64,000 nucleotides of DNA from contig NZ_JAHBAH010000002.1 of NCBI RefSeq assembly GCF_020510425.1, forward strand, positions 81,711 to 145,710, written 5' to 3'. Each line of letters starts with the position of its first letter. The first letter of the stretch is position 1. This DNA is from Quatrionicoccus australiensis (lineage in GTDB: Bacteria > Pseudomonadota > Gammaproteobacteria > Burkholderiales > Rhodocyclaceae). Both the position numbers and the translations under genes were made by a program. The notes under the pieces were generated by a model, which saw only the letters and a program-made list of their open reading frames with translations, did not search any database and was not told the DNA's origin. Shown one piece after another: positions 9,192 through 17,650 of the stretch.

Positions 9192-10175
9192 ATGGCTAAG
9201 CTCAGCGGTTTGATTGGTAGCGGCAAGGTTGGCAAGGCTGACCAGAAGGTGGTCGATGCGATGCCGGATGCACCGGCTGCTGCCGCGCTAGACTCTAGCA
9301 ATGAAGCGTCAACTCCTGAGGCGCTAGACTCTAGCACTCATGCTACTGTCGCCAAGACCAAGGCCGCGCTAGACTCTAGCACTGCCAAAACAGCCGTTAC
9401 CGAGATGGCAGTTTCCTGCATTCGCCCTTCTCCGTACCAAGTGCGAGCCGTGGCTGACACCGACTACATCGAAACGTTGATGGCCAGTGTCGCCCAGTCT
9501 GGCGTTATCAGCCCAATCGTTGTTCGAGCGCTAGACTCTAGCATCCACGAAGTTATTGCTGGCCACCATCGCCTTGAGGCATGCCGTCGTCTCGGCCATT
9601 CCAGTGTGCCGGTTGTTGTTCGCAAAATGACCGATGCTCAGGCGGCATGTGCGCTGACCTCCGATAACTTCGTACGCAAAGAACTGTCGGATTACGAGCG
9701 CTACAAGCATGCAAAGCTCCTAAAGGATCACGAGTTCTGCAAAACGAACAGTGAGATCGGGCAGGTTCTGGGCGTGTCTCGCCAACTCGTTGGCTTCCTC
9801 TTTGGTTTCGATGATTTCCCGGCTGGTGCAAAAGCGATCCTCGAAGTGAACCCCAAGATTCTTGGTGCCACTCAAGCCAATGAACTTAGGGATATCGCCC
9901 GTGAGGAACCGGATGTTTTCACCGAGGCGATTGCTCTGCTGGCTGAGGAAAAGCTGCGTCAGAACCAGATTCGCCAATGGGTCGAGTCGAAGTTTAGATC
10001 TGCGTCGGTTCGTATGCAGCGCCGCCAAGAAATCAAAATCCAGAAGCCCGGTTTGCGCTCGCCAATCAAGCTGACCTACACTGACCGCGAAGCAAAAATT
10101 CAGGCTGAAGGCCTGGATGTCGAGAAGCTCAAGAAGCTGATTGAAGACAACCTGGACAGCTTGATTACTCAATAG
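9192..10175 (+). CDS. parB: ParB-type partition protein with in-frame ALDSS inserts
   Basis: 327 residues, preceded by a GGGAGA ribosome binding site. The ParB/Srx core (IRPSPYQVR ... VIAGHHRLEA) is followed by a helix-turn-helix near NSEIGQVLGVSRQLVG. Unusually, ALDSS occurs four times: three in the loose N-terminal region and one inside the conserved core, between IVVR and HEVIAGH, where family members have only a short loop. All four are encoded by the same 15-bp palindrome. The protein should bind a centromere and be moved by ParA. A hairpin terminator follows the stop. A damaged second copy lies immediately downstream. Confidence 0.88.
   Translation: MAKLSGLIGSGKVGKADQKVVDAMPDAPAAAALDSSNEASTPEALDSSTHATVAKTKAALDSSTAKTAVTEMAVSCIRPSPYQVRAVADTDYIETLMASVAQSGVISPIVVRALDSSIHEVIAGHHRLEACRRLGHSSVPVVVRKMTDAQAACALTSDNFVRKELSDYERYKHAKLLKDHEFCKTNSEIGQVLGVSRQLVGFLFGFDDFPAGAKAILEVNPKILGATQANELRDIAREEPDVFTEAIALLAEEKLRQNQIRQWVESKFRSASVRMQRRQEIKIQKPGLRSPIKLTYTDREAKIQAEGLDVEKLKKLIEDNLDSLITQ
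9285..9542 (+). repeat. Four 15-bp palindromes inside parB, candidate centromere sites
   Basis: GCGCTAGACTCTAGC occurs exactly at 9285-9299, 9321-9335, 9366-9380 and 9528-9542. Its core GCTAGA-C-TCTAGC is a near-perfect inverted repeat. Each copy is in frame and reads Ala-Leu-Asp-Ser-Ser. Exact nucleotide identity across four coding sites, when Leu and Ser have six codons each, points to selection on the DNA or recent spread of a small element. Confidence 0.85.
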
Positions 10176-10177
10176 CT

Positions 10178-10200
10178 AACGCCCTACGGGGCGTTTTTGT
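10178..10200 (+). terminator. Rho-independent terminator after parB
   Basis: AACGCCC-TAC-GGGGCGTT followed by a T run lies three bases past the parB stop and would end the parAB transcript. Confidence 0.85.
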
Positions 10201-10202
10201 TG

Positions 10203-10905
10203 AAGCAAGGTTGGCAAGGCTGACCGGAATGGTCGATGCGATGCCGGATGCACCGGCTGCTGCCGCGCTAGACTCTAGCAATGAAGCGTCAACTCCTGAG
10301 GCGCTAGACTCTAGCACTCATGCTACTGTCGCCAAGACCAAGGCCGCGCTAGACTCTAGCACTGCCAAAACAGCCGTTACCGAGATGGCAGTTTCCTGCA
10401 TTCGCCCTTCTCCGTACCAAGTGCGAGCCGTGGCTGACACCGACTACATCGAAACGTTGATGGCCAGTGTCGCCCAGTCTGGCGTTATCAGCCCAATCGT
10501 TGTTTGAGCGCTAGACTCTAGCATCCACGAAGTTATTGCTGGCCACCATCGCCTTGAGGCGTGCCGTCGTCTCGGCCATTCCAGTGTGCCGGTTGTTGTT
10601 CGCAAAATGACCGATGCTCAGGCGGCATGTGCGCTGACCTCCGATAACTTCGTACGCAAAGAGCTGTCGGATTACGAGCGCTACAAGCATGCAAAGCTCC
10701 TAAAGGATCGCGAGTTCTGCAAAACGAATAGTGAGATCGGGCAGGTTCTGGGCGTGTCTCGCCAACTCGTTGGCTTCCGAATTGGCTTCGATGTTTTCTC
10801 GGTTGGTGCAAAAGCGATCACTTGAAGTGACCCCAAAGACTCTTGGTGCCACTCAGGCCAATGAACTTAGGGATATCGCCCGTGAGGAAGCCGAGGCAAA
10901 GAGAG
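10203..10905 (+). pseudogene. Duplicated, broken parB copy
   Basis: From about 10203 the sequence repeats parB almost base for base up to the ELRDIAREE region. Damage includes a 2-base deletion near 10222, a CGA-to-TGA stop at 10505-10507 and compensating indels near 10820. All four GCGCTAGACTCTAGC palindromes are kept, at 10265, 10301, 10346 and 10508. Downstream of 10905 it diverges into an unrelated tail of about 230 bp. The duplication is fairly recent, judging by the near identity. It may persist as extra centromere sites even though the protein is lost. Confidence 0.8.
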
Positions 10906-11140
10906 ATAGCGATCGCCTTTATGCCGAAGAGGCGCGTCTGAATGTAATGGTTGTTGAGTTGTTTGGAAAAAGTCCGAAGAAGCCAGATGTGGTTAGCTTT
11001 TCAGCCGATCTGGCTGAATCAACGCTTTTTTGCAAAGCCAATCGAAACAAGCCTCGCGGGCTGATCGACACCTTTGGCAACTCAGGTCTCGTCCGGGATC
11101 TTGTCCATCATGCCAAATTAATGTTGATTAGCGGTTTTTC

Positions 11141-13051
11141 TCAAGACAGCTGGGCAAAGGCCATCAGTTTCTCAACGGCGGATTTCCGCCGTTTTCTACT
11201 TGCATGGGTGTAGATCGCGGTAACGGCGACGCTGCTATGCCCGAGGTTCTCCTGCACCTCATGGATCTCTGCTCCGGCTTCCAATGCGTGCGTGGCGTGC
11301 GTGTGGCGCAGCCAATGCGTTGAAGCCTGGATCAAGTGCCCGGCATCCATCGCTGTTTCCATTTTTGAGGCAGCAATCTTGAAATGGGCTTTGAACATCC
11401 GGTAGATCTGGGACTCGGACATTGGCTGCCGTTCGTAGAAGTCTTTTTTCTTGACCCGCCATGAGCCATCGCCAAGGGTCAGGAAAATCCGTTGTCCTTC
11501 AGGCCATGATGCAACATCACGACCAAGGCCAATCACCTCTCCGTAATGGGACATAGCTGCCATGACTGCATTCGGAATCGGCACAGTCCGGAGCTTGTTT
11601 CGCTTGCCAAGCACCTCGATGTCCCAGCCGTTTCCATCAAGCGCACGTTTGATGCCGGGATTAGGCTTACCTGGATATTCTTTATGCAAAGCTATGCGGG
11701 CTTCGGTAATTTCAGAAAGACGCAGACCCAGGCCATAGGCAAACACCAATGCAAGGTAGAGCCGGTGAAACTTTTCACTGCGATCCATCTCATTTGTGGC
11801 TGCAATGACTGTATGCCATTGCTCCATCGTGAGGCTGTGATCTGCGCGAATTTTCGCTTCAGGTGAGTAGTTACAGGAAACGCCATCCCACGGGTTGGAA
11901 TCCAAATATTTCTGACGAACGAGCCATTCGCACATCGTTGTTAGAGTTGAGATTGCCTGCTTCTGACTGGTAGGTGACAACGGTCCGGCAAAGGGTTTCC
12001 AGTCGTCACACCATCGAGGCGTGGAGCGGGCACCGATCCAACGTTCTCGGGGCAGGTTCCAGAACCAGAGCTTCCCTTCCTCCAGAGAGTCGAGGAAATC
12101 CCGATAGCTGATGCAATCTTCTATAGTTGCGGAGGAGAGGGCTTTTTGACGCTCGAAGACCATCCAAAGCAGGAAGCGTTCAGCCTGCCCTCGATAACTG
12201 CGGACTGTGTGTTCCTTCGAGCCAATGCTCCTTAGCCACGTATTTATGGCGTCAAAGTCGTCTCGGGCTTCCATTTTGTTCGAATAACAACGGTTTGATC
12301 CGGAAATCCCGCTCAGATCGTTCGGGAGCATCAACCGCTCCATGGGAACAATGTCTGCTTCGAGAGGCATCAACCGTGGATTTGGCTTGGTAATAACAGG
12401 AAGGTTTTCCGACAGCATGAGCTTGTTCTCCGCCATCCAGCGCTGGATACGCTGGGCTGCGACAGGTCCGACTTTCGGCACCTTCCGGTACCAAAGCTGC
12501 CCACGCTTCTTCATGCTGTCTGCCAATTTGCGCAAATCCCCTAAGTCAGCGGCGATCAGACGCTCTGCAATTGCTTTCTCCAACCAGGCGTCCACAGGAT
12601 CATCTTGCTTCGGATCTTCAGCAATCCAGTCTTCCAGCCAAGTCACCGTATCGCGCAGTTTTCGGATCAATCGCTCGTTGCGGTGAGCTTTACGGGAAAT
12701 GGATTTGTCTGTTGCGGAACCGTAGCGCTCTTCGAAAAGCTCGACCAGCTCAGCTTCTGTGTAGAAAAAGTCCGGATCGACCTCGGCCTGAAAATCATTA
12801 AGGCTGACCGTTGGCTGGGTTTCGATGCGCTGGATTTGAGATGGAGAAAGCTTGAGCAGTCGCGCCAGTGGTGGCTTTGATTTACGAGCTGCCGAATACA
12901 GTTCGTCCTGCAACCAACGCAACGTTTGCTTTGCGCGAGGAAGATCACGCCCGGTGACCAGGTAGCGTTCGCCAAGGTCAGCAAGGTTCAAACCTTCAAG
13001 CCAGCCACGATAAAAGGCAAAGTGTGCGCCGTTGATTTTCCGGTCGGTCAT
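11141..13051 (-). CDS. Long tyrosine recombinase / integrase
   Basis: 636 residues, much longer than typical 300-400 residue integrases. The C-terminal catalytic domain shows the first arginine in GLGLRLSEITEAR, HWLRH at 579-583, LGHSS with its histidine near 605, and the nucleophile Y614 in AIYTH. The N-terminal 280 residues have no recognised domain and resemble long plasmid- or island-borne recombinases of proteobacteria. It probably integrates or resolves the surrounding replicon. I could not define attachment sites. Its 3' end overlaps the tail after the parB duplicate. Confidence 0.88.
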   Translation of the reverse strand: MTDRKINGAHFAFYRGWLEGLNLADLGERYLVTGRDLPRAKQTLRWLQDELYSAARKSKPPLARLLKLSPSQIQRIETQPTVSLNDFQAEVDPDFFYTEAELVELFEERYGSATDKSISRKAHRNERLIRKLRDTVTWLEDWIAEDPKQDDPVDAWLEKAIAERLIAADLGDLRKLADSMKKRGQLWYRKVPKVGPVAAQRIQRWMAENKLMLSENLPVITKPNPRLMPLEADIVPMERLMLPNDLSGISGSNRCYSNKMEARDDFDAINTWLRSIGSKEHTVRSYRGQAERFLLWMVFERQKALSSATIEDCISYRDFLDSLEEGKLWFWNLPRERWIGARSTPRWCDDWKPFAGPLSPTSQKQAISTLTTMCEWLVRQKYLDSNPWDGVSCNYSPEAKIRADHSLTMEQWHTVIAATNEMDRSEKFHRLYLALVFAYGLGLRLSEITEARIALHKEYPGKPNPGIKRALDGNGWDIEVLGKRNKLRTVPIPNAVMAAMSHYGEVIGLGRDVASWPEGQRIFLTLGDGSWRVKKKDFYERQPMSESQIYRMFKAHFKIAASKMETAMDAGHLIQASTHWLRHTHATHALEAGAEIHEVQENLGHSSVAVTAIYTHASRKRRKSAVEKLMAFAQLS

Positions 13052-13418
13052 CAGTAAGCCATTGAATCGATGTTAAGAAGTTCTTGCAACGTAATGAGAA
13101 TACAGGAAAAACATAAAAATATAAACGCCTGATAATAACAATAATCAAGCATATAAATTATGTACTTTGATCCATGGCGAATTAACTAGGGGGTCTTAGG
13201 CTGCTTTTGCCCAATGCCCCGAAATGGTAAAAATAAGCTGAAGCTAATGGATAGGCAGGCGCCGCCCATAAACTGGCGTTATGTCTAGAAGTCGAGCGCC
13301 AGAGTAACAATCCCCCGGTAGAGCCGGTGGCCTTAATTATGTGAGCCGCTCAAAGCGGCTATGCGGGGACTCTAACGCGGCCCCGAATTCTTGGCGCCAT
13401 CCTCTGGCGCCCCATCGG

Positions 13419-13766
13419 TCACACGAGATTGAACTGATCCAACCGCTCGTCCTCCTTCTCTTGATCTCGGATGCACTTCCGAATCACCCCTTCATCTCGC
13501 CCAACCGTCGACACGAAATATCCTCTTGCCCAGAAGTACTGAACGACAAAATTGCGCATTCGCTCTCCGTACACTCTGGCTATGTGGATCGCACTTTTAC
13601 TGTTTATATTGATCGCTATGAGCACCTCTCCCAGTGCCATGTGGAGCTCGCCGCAATGCGGACAGAGGCGGGATATGGCCGCTGGCTCGGCTTTGATGTG
13701 GTATTCGTCCTCAAGCTCCTTCCGGTCAAGTTCTCGGAGGCCGGGGAGGTTCAGGATGCCAGTCAT
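13419..13766 (-). pseudogene. Chimeric transposase remnant (ISL3-like N-end joined to IS200 TnpA C-end)
   Basis: This 115-codon frame is two fragments. Residues 1-45 (NLPGLRELDRKELEDEYHIKA ... LCPHCGE) look like the zinc-finger start of an ISL3-type transposase. Residues 58-115 (SAIHIARVYGERMRNFV ... QFWARGYFVSTVG-like, RLDQFNLV) are the C-terminal end of an IS200/IS605 TnpA, without its HUH motif. Just beyond its end, GCCGCTCAAAGCGGC (13346-13360) may be part of an IS200 terminal hairpin. Neither half can be active. The join is probably one IS landing in another. Confidence 0.65.
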
Positions 13767-13784
13767 TTTGCGGATTTCAGATGT

Positions 13785-13820
13785 AAAAAACCCCCGGCAG
13801 CAGAACTGCGCGGGGGTTGG
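13785..13820 (-). terminator. Terminator downstream of the HigBA-like operon
   Basis: On the minus strand AACCCCCGCGCAG ... CTGCCGGGGGTT is followed by TTTT. It sits 7 bp past the antitoxin stop codon. Confidence 0.8.
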
Positions 13821-13826
13821 TGAGAA

Positions 13827-14159
13827 TTACTGGACAGACAACTGAACGTGCTTGCCTGTCCTTGCCAGCATGTCCACCAATGCGTCAATGGTGAATTTAA
13901 TGGCCTTCTTGTTGATTACGTCGGAAACACGCGGACGTGTCACGCCAAGAATCTCCGCCGCTTCAGCTTGCTTGAGCTTCTTCGCTTCAATCCATCCCGC
14001 CAGTTCGGTCATCAAGGAATCTTTGATGGACAGCTTTTCGGAGATGATTCGTTGCGATTCAGCCTTCAGCGCTGCCGCTTCTTTCGGTTCGAACCCCAAG
14101 TCTGCGAACACGTTGCCGCCGACAGGGGTAATGTGCATGGATTTGGTCTCGATGCTCAT
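13827..14159 (-). CDS. HigA-like XRE-family antitoxin
   Basis: 110 residues with a helix-turn-helix at about 60-85 (LKQAEAAEILGVTRPRVSDVI). Its start overlaps the upstream toxin stop by 4 bases (ATGA), and toxin comes first, the order typical of HigBA-type modules. It would neutralise the toxin and repress the operon. A terminator follows. It probably stabilises the plasmid-like segment. Confidence 0.82.
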   Translation of the reverse strand: MSIETKSMHITPVGGNVFADLGFEPKEAAALKAESQRIISEKLSIKDSLMTELAGWIEAKKLKQAEAAEILGVTRPRVSDVINKKAIKFTIDALVDMLARTGKHVQLSVQ

Positions 14160-14503
14160 TTCTTACTCCTTTCCTGGATAACAGCCTTGTAGCGAGCGGC
14201 CGTAATGTCCTTGTCATGTTTGCTGGTTGAAGTCGTCTTCTTCTTGAAGCAGTGCAACACATAAACCGCTTCCGGAAACTTGGCGACGTACATTACGCGG
14301 AACCAACCGTCGTCGAGATTGATGCGGATTTCTTTCGTTCCCGCACCAACCACATCGAACGGCTTCCAGTCGTCGGGTTCAAGCCCTGCCTGAACCTGAC
14401 TAAGCTGGTGTCCTGCCTCCTTGCGAGCATTAGGTGTGAAGATGTCGTCATCCTTGATGTCTCGCAGCGAAGACCCTCGCCAGTCAATCGGTTTCTCGCT
14501 CAT
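14156..14503 (-). CDS. HigB/Gp49-like (RelE superfamily) toxin
   Basis: 115 residues. The middle reads TKEIRINLDDGWFRVMYVAKFPEAVYVLHCFKKKT, the pattern of Gp49/DUF891 RelE-fold mRNA interferases (xEhR ... aFR-hhY ... hhhLh-FxKK). Those enzymes cut mRNA at the ribosome. It is co-transcribed with the antitoxin by a 4-base overlap. A probable operator lies in the AT-rich stretch just upstream (14515-14545). Confidence 0.8.
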   Translation of the reverse strand: MSEKPIDWRGSSLRDIKDDDIFTPNARKEAGHQLSQVQAGLEPDDWKPFDVVGAGTKEIRINLDDGWFRVMYVAKFPEAVYVLHCFKKKTTSTSKHDKDITAARYKAVIQERSKK

Positions 14504-14549
14504 ATGCCTCCCTTACATTAGTGTATCAAATTTTGTACGCGATGCAAGG

Positions 14550-14858
14550 TCAGCCATGGCACGGACAGGGATTGCCCGTGCCGTCGTTGCAAGAACTGCA
14601 TTTGGCCATTTCCGCAGACTCAGCAGCAAAGTTGTAGCCGTACTGCCAGGCTTGCAACAGAGCCGGCTCATCCCGGAACAGCGCAGGCGGCTCGTGCTCA
14701 TCATTCCGGTAATAGCAAAGCCCTCATTCTTCAGCATCCCTCATTACGTCATACATTTCTTCAGAAGAAGCGTCAGACGGCATCAAGAGATTGGTAAACT
14801 TGGCTTGAACGTAAGCAATGCGGACTTTTAGCGTCCCGCCCAAAGAGGAAAGTGACAC
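14550..14858 (-). pseudogene. Small Cys-rich-tailed protein gene interrupted by an in-frame TGA
   Basis: A GTG start at 14858 has a strong AAGGAG eight bases upstream. The frame encodes 44 residues (MSLSSLGGTLKVRIAY ... YDVMRDAEE), then TGA at 14724-14726. It continues in the same frame for 57 more residues, including EPALLQAWQYGYNFAAES, and ends with a cysteine-rich tail, AKCSSCNDGTGNPCPCHG, before TGA at 14550-14552. Composition on both sides of the stop looks coding, so this is most simply one gene of about 102 codons with a nonsense mutation. Function unknown. Confidence 0.55.
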
Positions 14859-14886
14859 TTGAATAACTCCTTAAAAATACGCGGAG

Positions 14887-15090
14887 CCATACCCTATGCG
14901 GGCATAGCGTACCCGCAGGGTTTTGAGATTTGCGCCCTCAAGCTGTATAGCTCTTGAGCTTTCGTTTCTGACGAAACAGTGACGTTACAACTTGTATTGG
15001 CAGACCACGACCCTACAAAAAGTCGTGCTCAATTTTGACAGGCTGTGATGGCCGCAATAGCCCGGTGACAGCTCACCTTGCAAGGTGCTC
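14887..15090. other. Cluster of five consecutive hairpins
   Basis: Inverted repeats follow each other: ACCCTATGCGGG ... CCCGCAGGGT (14891-14921), CTCAAGCT-GTAT-AGCTCTTGAG (14937-14958), TTTCGT ... ACGAAA (14960-14976), CACGAC ... GTCGTG (15006-15027) and the perfect palindrome CACCTTGCAAGGTG (15074-15087). There is no open frame. Such clusters occur in single-strand origins, oriT regions or structured RNAs; the sequence alone does not decide. Confidence 0.5.
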
Positions 15091-15271
15091 AATGCACCTG
15101 AAAGCAAAGTCATCATACCGGGAGATATGCCGGCGTTCAACTACGCAGGGAGAGATGCACTACACAGGGTAGTCATCGCCAAACCCACAAGAATTTCCGG
15201 AGAATGAAGTTGCTGGCCGATGGCCGTAAAAATCAAAACCAACAACTTTTTCCGGATACCCCGAATTCATT

Positions 15272-15709
15272 ATGACCATGCGCGAATACGCGCGGGCATC
15301 CGTCATGGATGTGGGTATTCGTATCTCAGGGGTTATGCTGGGCACGGTTGCGATTGGTGCAATTCAAGCGCTTTTATCTGCTATTGCAACCGTTATCAGT
15401 CGTCTTCCTCCTTGGTTGAAGATGGCTGTAATAGTTGCCGCTATCGTGGCCGTACTCCATCCGCGAACGCGAGTCTGGATTGCCGAACAATGGCGGTTGT
15501 ATAGTCCGGCGGCCTTGAATGTCTGGAATGACCTTGCGCCAGCCATCATGAAATTTGGGCAGCTGGCACAAGCGAAGCGCTTTGCAGCTGAGGCACTACC
15601 TGTGACACCGCATACTTCGGCGGTATCGCAATCAGCATGTGAACATGATCTGACATCAGGTGCCCTTTGCCACCCCGGCATAGCCGGGGGATTTCCCGTG
15701 ATGGTTTAA
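15272..15709 (+). CDS. Small hydrophobic membrane protein, unknown function
   Basis: 145 residues starting MTMREYARASVMDVGIR. Two hydrophobic stretches, about 15-42 (GVMLGTVAIGAIQALLSAIA) and 48-62 (LKMAVIVAAIVAVL), suggest two membrane helices. The C-terminal half is soluble. No family recognised. The ribosome binding site is poor and ATG at 15278 is an alternative start. The stretch encoding its C-terminus contains the hairpin CCCCGGC-ATA-GCCGGGG. Confidence 0.5.
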   Translation: MTMREYARASVMDVGIRISGVMLGTVAIGAIQALLSAIATVISRLPPWLKMAVIVAAIVAVLHPRTRVWIAEQWRLYSPAALNVWNDLAPAIMKFGQLAQAKRFAAEALPVTPHTSAVSQSACEHDLTSGALCHPGIAGGFPVMV

Positions 15710-15785
15710 ATCTGCGCTTGCAGATTTATTAAATGATCCGCACACTACTATCTATTGCTTGTCCATCACTACCGCAAGGTTTTTC

Positions 15786-16238
15786 ATGAGCACACATACG
15801 ATTGACACCGCCATGGCCCGGCGCCTGGTCGAAGCCAGCGCCATCATGGGTGCTTCCATCATTGGTTTGCCGGGTGGCTGGTCGGTCATGCTCAAACTCG
15901 GCATGACCGAAAAGCCGCTCGGCGTGCAGCGTACTGACAAACCGCGCACCTGGAGCAGCCTGGACACCTGCATGAACTACCTCAAGAACGAATTGCACAT
16001 TGTTCGCGTCGACCTGCTCGATGCCAGCAACTACAGCGCAGGCGACGTGACCAAGAGCGCTAGGGCAGATTCTTCCGAGCGCATGAAACGCGCCCACGAG
16101 GCAGCCGCTTACGATAAGTGGTTTCGTGCCCAGGTGCAGGATGCCATTGACGATCCGCGGCCCAGCCTCCCTGGTCATCAAGTATCGGCCGATTTTGCGG
16201 TTCGCCGGAAAGCACTCAAGCAGGCCGCCGATAAATGA
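15786..16238 (+). CDS. Antitoxin of a RelE/ParE-type module
   Basis: 150 residues. The first 85 residues (MARRLVEASAIMGASIIGLPGGW ...) are an unrecognised domain, longer than in simple antitoxins. The C-terminal 60 residues (AAAYDKWFRAQVQDAIDDPRPSLPGHQV) match the helix-plus-tail of RelB/StbD-like antitoxins that wraps the toxin. The toxin gene overlaps its stop by 4 bases. The extra N-terminal part may be the DNA-binding or autoregulatory unit. Confidence 0.7.
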   Translation: MSTHTIDTAMARRLVEASAIMGASIIGLPGGWSVMLKLGMTEKPLGVQRTDKPRTWSSLDTCMNYLKNELHIVRVDLLDASNYSAGDVTKSARADSSERMKRAHEAAAYDKWFRAQVQDAIDDPRPSLPGHQVSADFAVRRKALKQAADK

Positions 16239-16510
16239 TTCGCCTGGTCTGGCGACCGATGGCCTACGAGGACCGGGCGGCAATCATGGATTACATAGCC
16301 TTGGACAACCCCGGCGCGGCGCTGGAACTGGACGAGGAAATCGAGGCCAAAACCAATGTCCTGGTCAGTCATCCCAAGCTCTACAAGCCAGGCCGAATGA
16401 AGGGCACACGAGAAATGGTAATTCGGCCCAACTATGTTGTGGTCTATCGCGAGATGTCGGCCGAGGTCACTATCTTGCGGGTGCTTCACGCCGCTCGCCA
16501 GTGGCCGTAA
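16235..16510 (+). CDS. RelE/ParE family toxin
   Basis: 91 residues. The fold signature is clear: a helical start with EDRAAIMDYIALDNPGAALELDEEI, then GRMKGTREMVIRPNYVVVYRE and a final strand TILRVLHAARQWP. This is the usual RelE/ParE pattern and length. It overlaps the antitoxin by ATGA. It is the second addiction module of the plasmid-like segment. Confidence 0.88.
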   Translation: MIRLVWRPMAYEDRAAIMDYIALDNPGAALELDEEIEAKTNVLVSHPKLYKPGRMKGTREMVIRPNYVVVYREMSAEVTILRVLHAARQWP

Positions 16511-16924
16511 CAGGCTGTTTTTCCTTTTCGGGGCTTTGGGCAAAAAATGTCCGCAAAAGTGCATGCTTCTAAGATGCGATATTGGTTGGTTATCTCGTGT
16601 GATGCACTGGAGGAAGAGCGTTGTTTGGCGGTGTTCTTGGGCATAGCCAAGTGACGGGAAACAAACATATTCCGGTGGCGACGGTGGACAGGCCGAATTT
16701 ATTCAACGCATCAGAGTGGTTACATCTTTTGTTAAGGTTTCGTACGATCCCCGGTCGGCCGTCAACTAGAGAGGATCTCATCTTCTTCAGCTTGATGGAT
16801 GAGTTGCCTTCCGTTTAAGTGCACAGGGAGATTCTGTGAGCTATGGGGCCGATGCTGTTTGTACTCACCGTATGCCAAGAGGTTGAAGGATATAAATGCC
16901 GAGAACGATAAGCTCGAATTAGCT
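16511..16924. other. Gap before the tandem array; one weak small ORF
   Basis: The only candidate is a TTG-started 65-codon frame at 16621-16818 (+), preceded by GGAGGAAGAGCG, a good ribosome binding site. It encodes no recognised domain. Nothing else seen. Confidence 0.3.
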
Positions 16925-17606
16925 ATAACCGATTGGTAATAATGACTATTTATTGAAAACCGCCATCGTTAATCTGCACCGGCACGATCGGCTTGTTGCG
17001 CTTATTTCGTGATCGCTCCTGATGCAAATTTGACGAAAACCGCCATCGTTAATCGGTGAAGGTCTCGTATAGTTAATTGTAACCAATTGATGATAATGAC
17101 TATTTATTGAAAACCGCCATCGTTAATCTGCACCGGCACGATCGGCTTGTTGCGCTTATTTCGTGATCGCTCCTGATGCAAATTTGACGAAAACCGCCAT
17201 CGTTAATCGGTGAAGGTCTCGTATAGTTAATTGTAACCAATTGATGATAATGACTATTTATTGAAAACCGCCATCGTTAATCTGCACCGGCACGATCGGC
17301 TTGTTGCGCTTATTTCGTGATCGCTCCTGATGCAAATTTGACGAAAACCGCCATCGTTAATCGGTGAAGGTCTCGTATAGTTAATTGTAACCAATTGATG
17401 ATAATGACTATTTATTGAAAACCGCCATCGTTAATCTGCACCGGCACGATCGGCTTGTTGCGCTTATTTCGTGATCGCTCCTGATGCAAATTTGACGAAA
17501 ACCACCATCGTTAATCGGTGAAGGTCTCGCATAGGCAATTGTAACCAATTGATGATAATGACTTTTTATTGAAAACCGCCATCGTTAATCGACACCGGCA
17601 CGATCT
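16925..17606 (+). repeat. 154-bp tandem repeat array, 4 full units plus a partial fifth
   Basis: The word CGCCATCGTTAATCTGCACCGG recurs at exactly 154-bp steps (CGCCAT at 16961, 17115, 17269, 17423; variant end at 17577). Each unit also holds a second GAAAACCGCCATCGTTAAT, 80 bp after the first, so the 19-bp motif appears nine times with alternating 80/74-bp spacing. Units are nearly identical in the middle and degenerate at the outer edges. There is no open frame across the array. Confidence 0.92.
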
Positions 17607-17620
17607 GTTTGTGATCGGAA

Positions 17621-17639
17621 ACAATATAATCTGTCGGAC
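17621..17639. other. res-like sequence
   Basis: ACAATATAATCTGTCGGAC closely matches ACAATATAATTGTCGGAC at 60299-60316, which lies beside a resolvase remnant. It is probably a leftover of a Tn3-family resolution site. Confidence 0.4.
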
Positions 17640-17650
17640 AGTAGATAAAC

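Noticed and set aside
14724..14726. Selenocysteine codon
   Set aside because: No convincing SECIS-like hairpin immediately after the TGA and no Sec-type neighbourhood residues; nonsense mutation is simpler.
15254..15290. lacZ-like vector sequence (GAATTCATTATGACCATG)
   Set aside because: The similarity covers only a few bases; flanking DNA is unrelated and continuous with the plasmid-like segment.
16925..17606. CRISPR-like array of a 19-bp repeat
   Set aside because: The DNA between repeats is itself repeated every 154 bp, the spacers are 55-61 bp and no cas genes are nearby.
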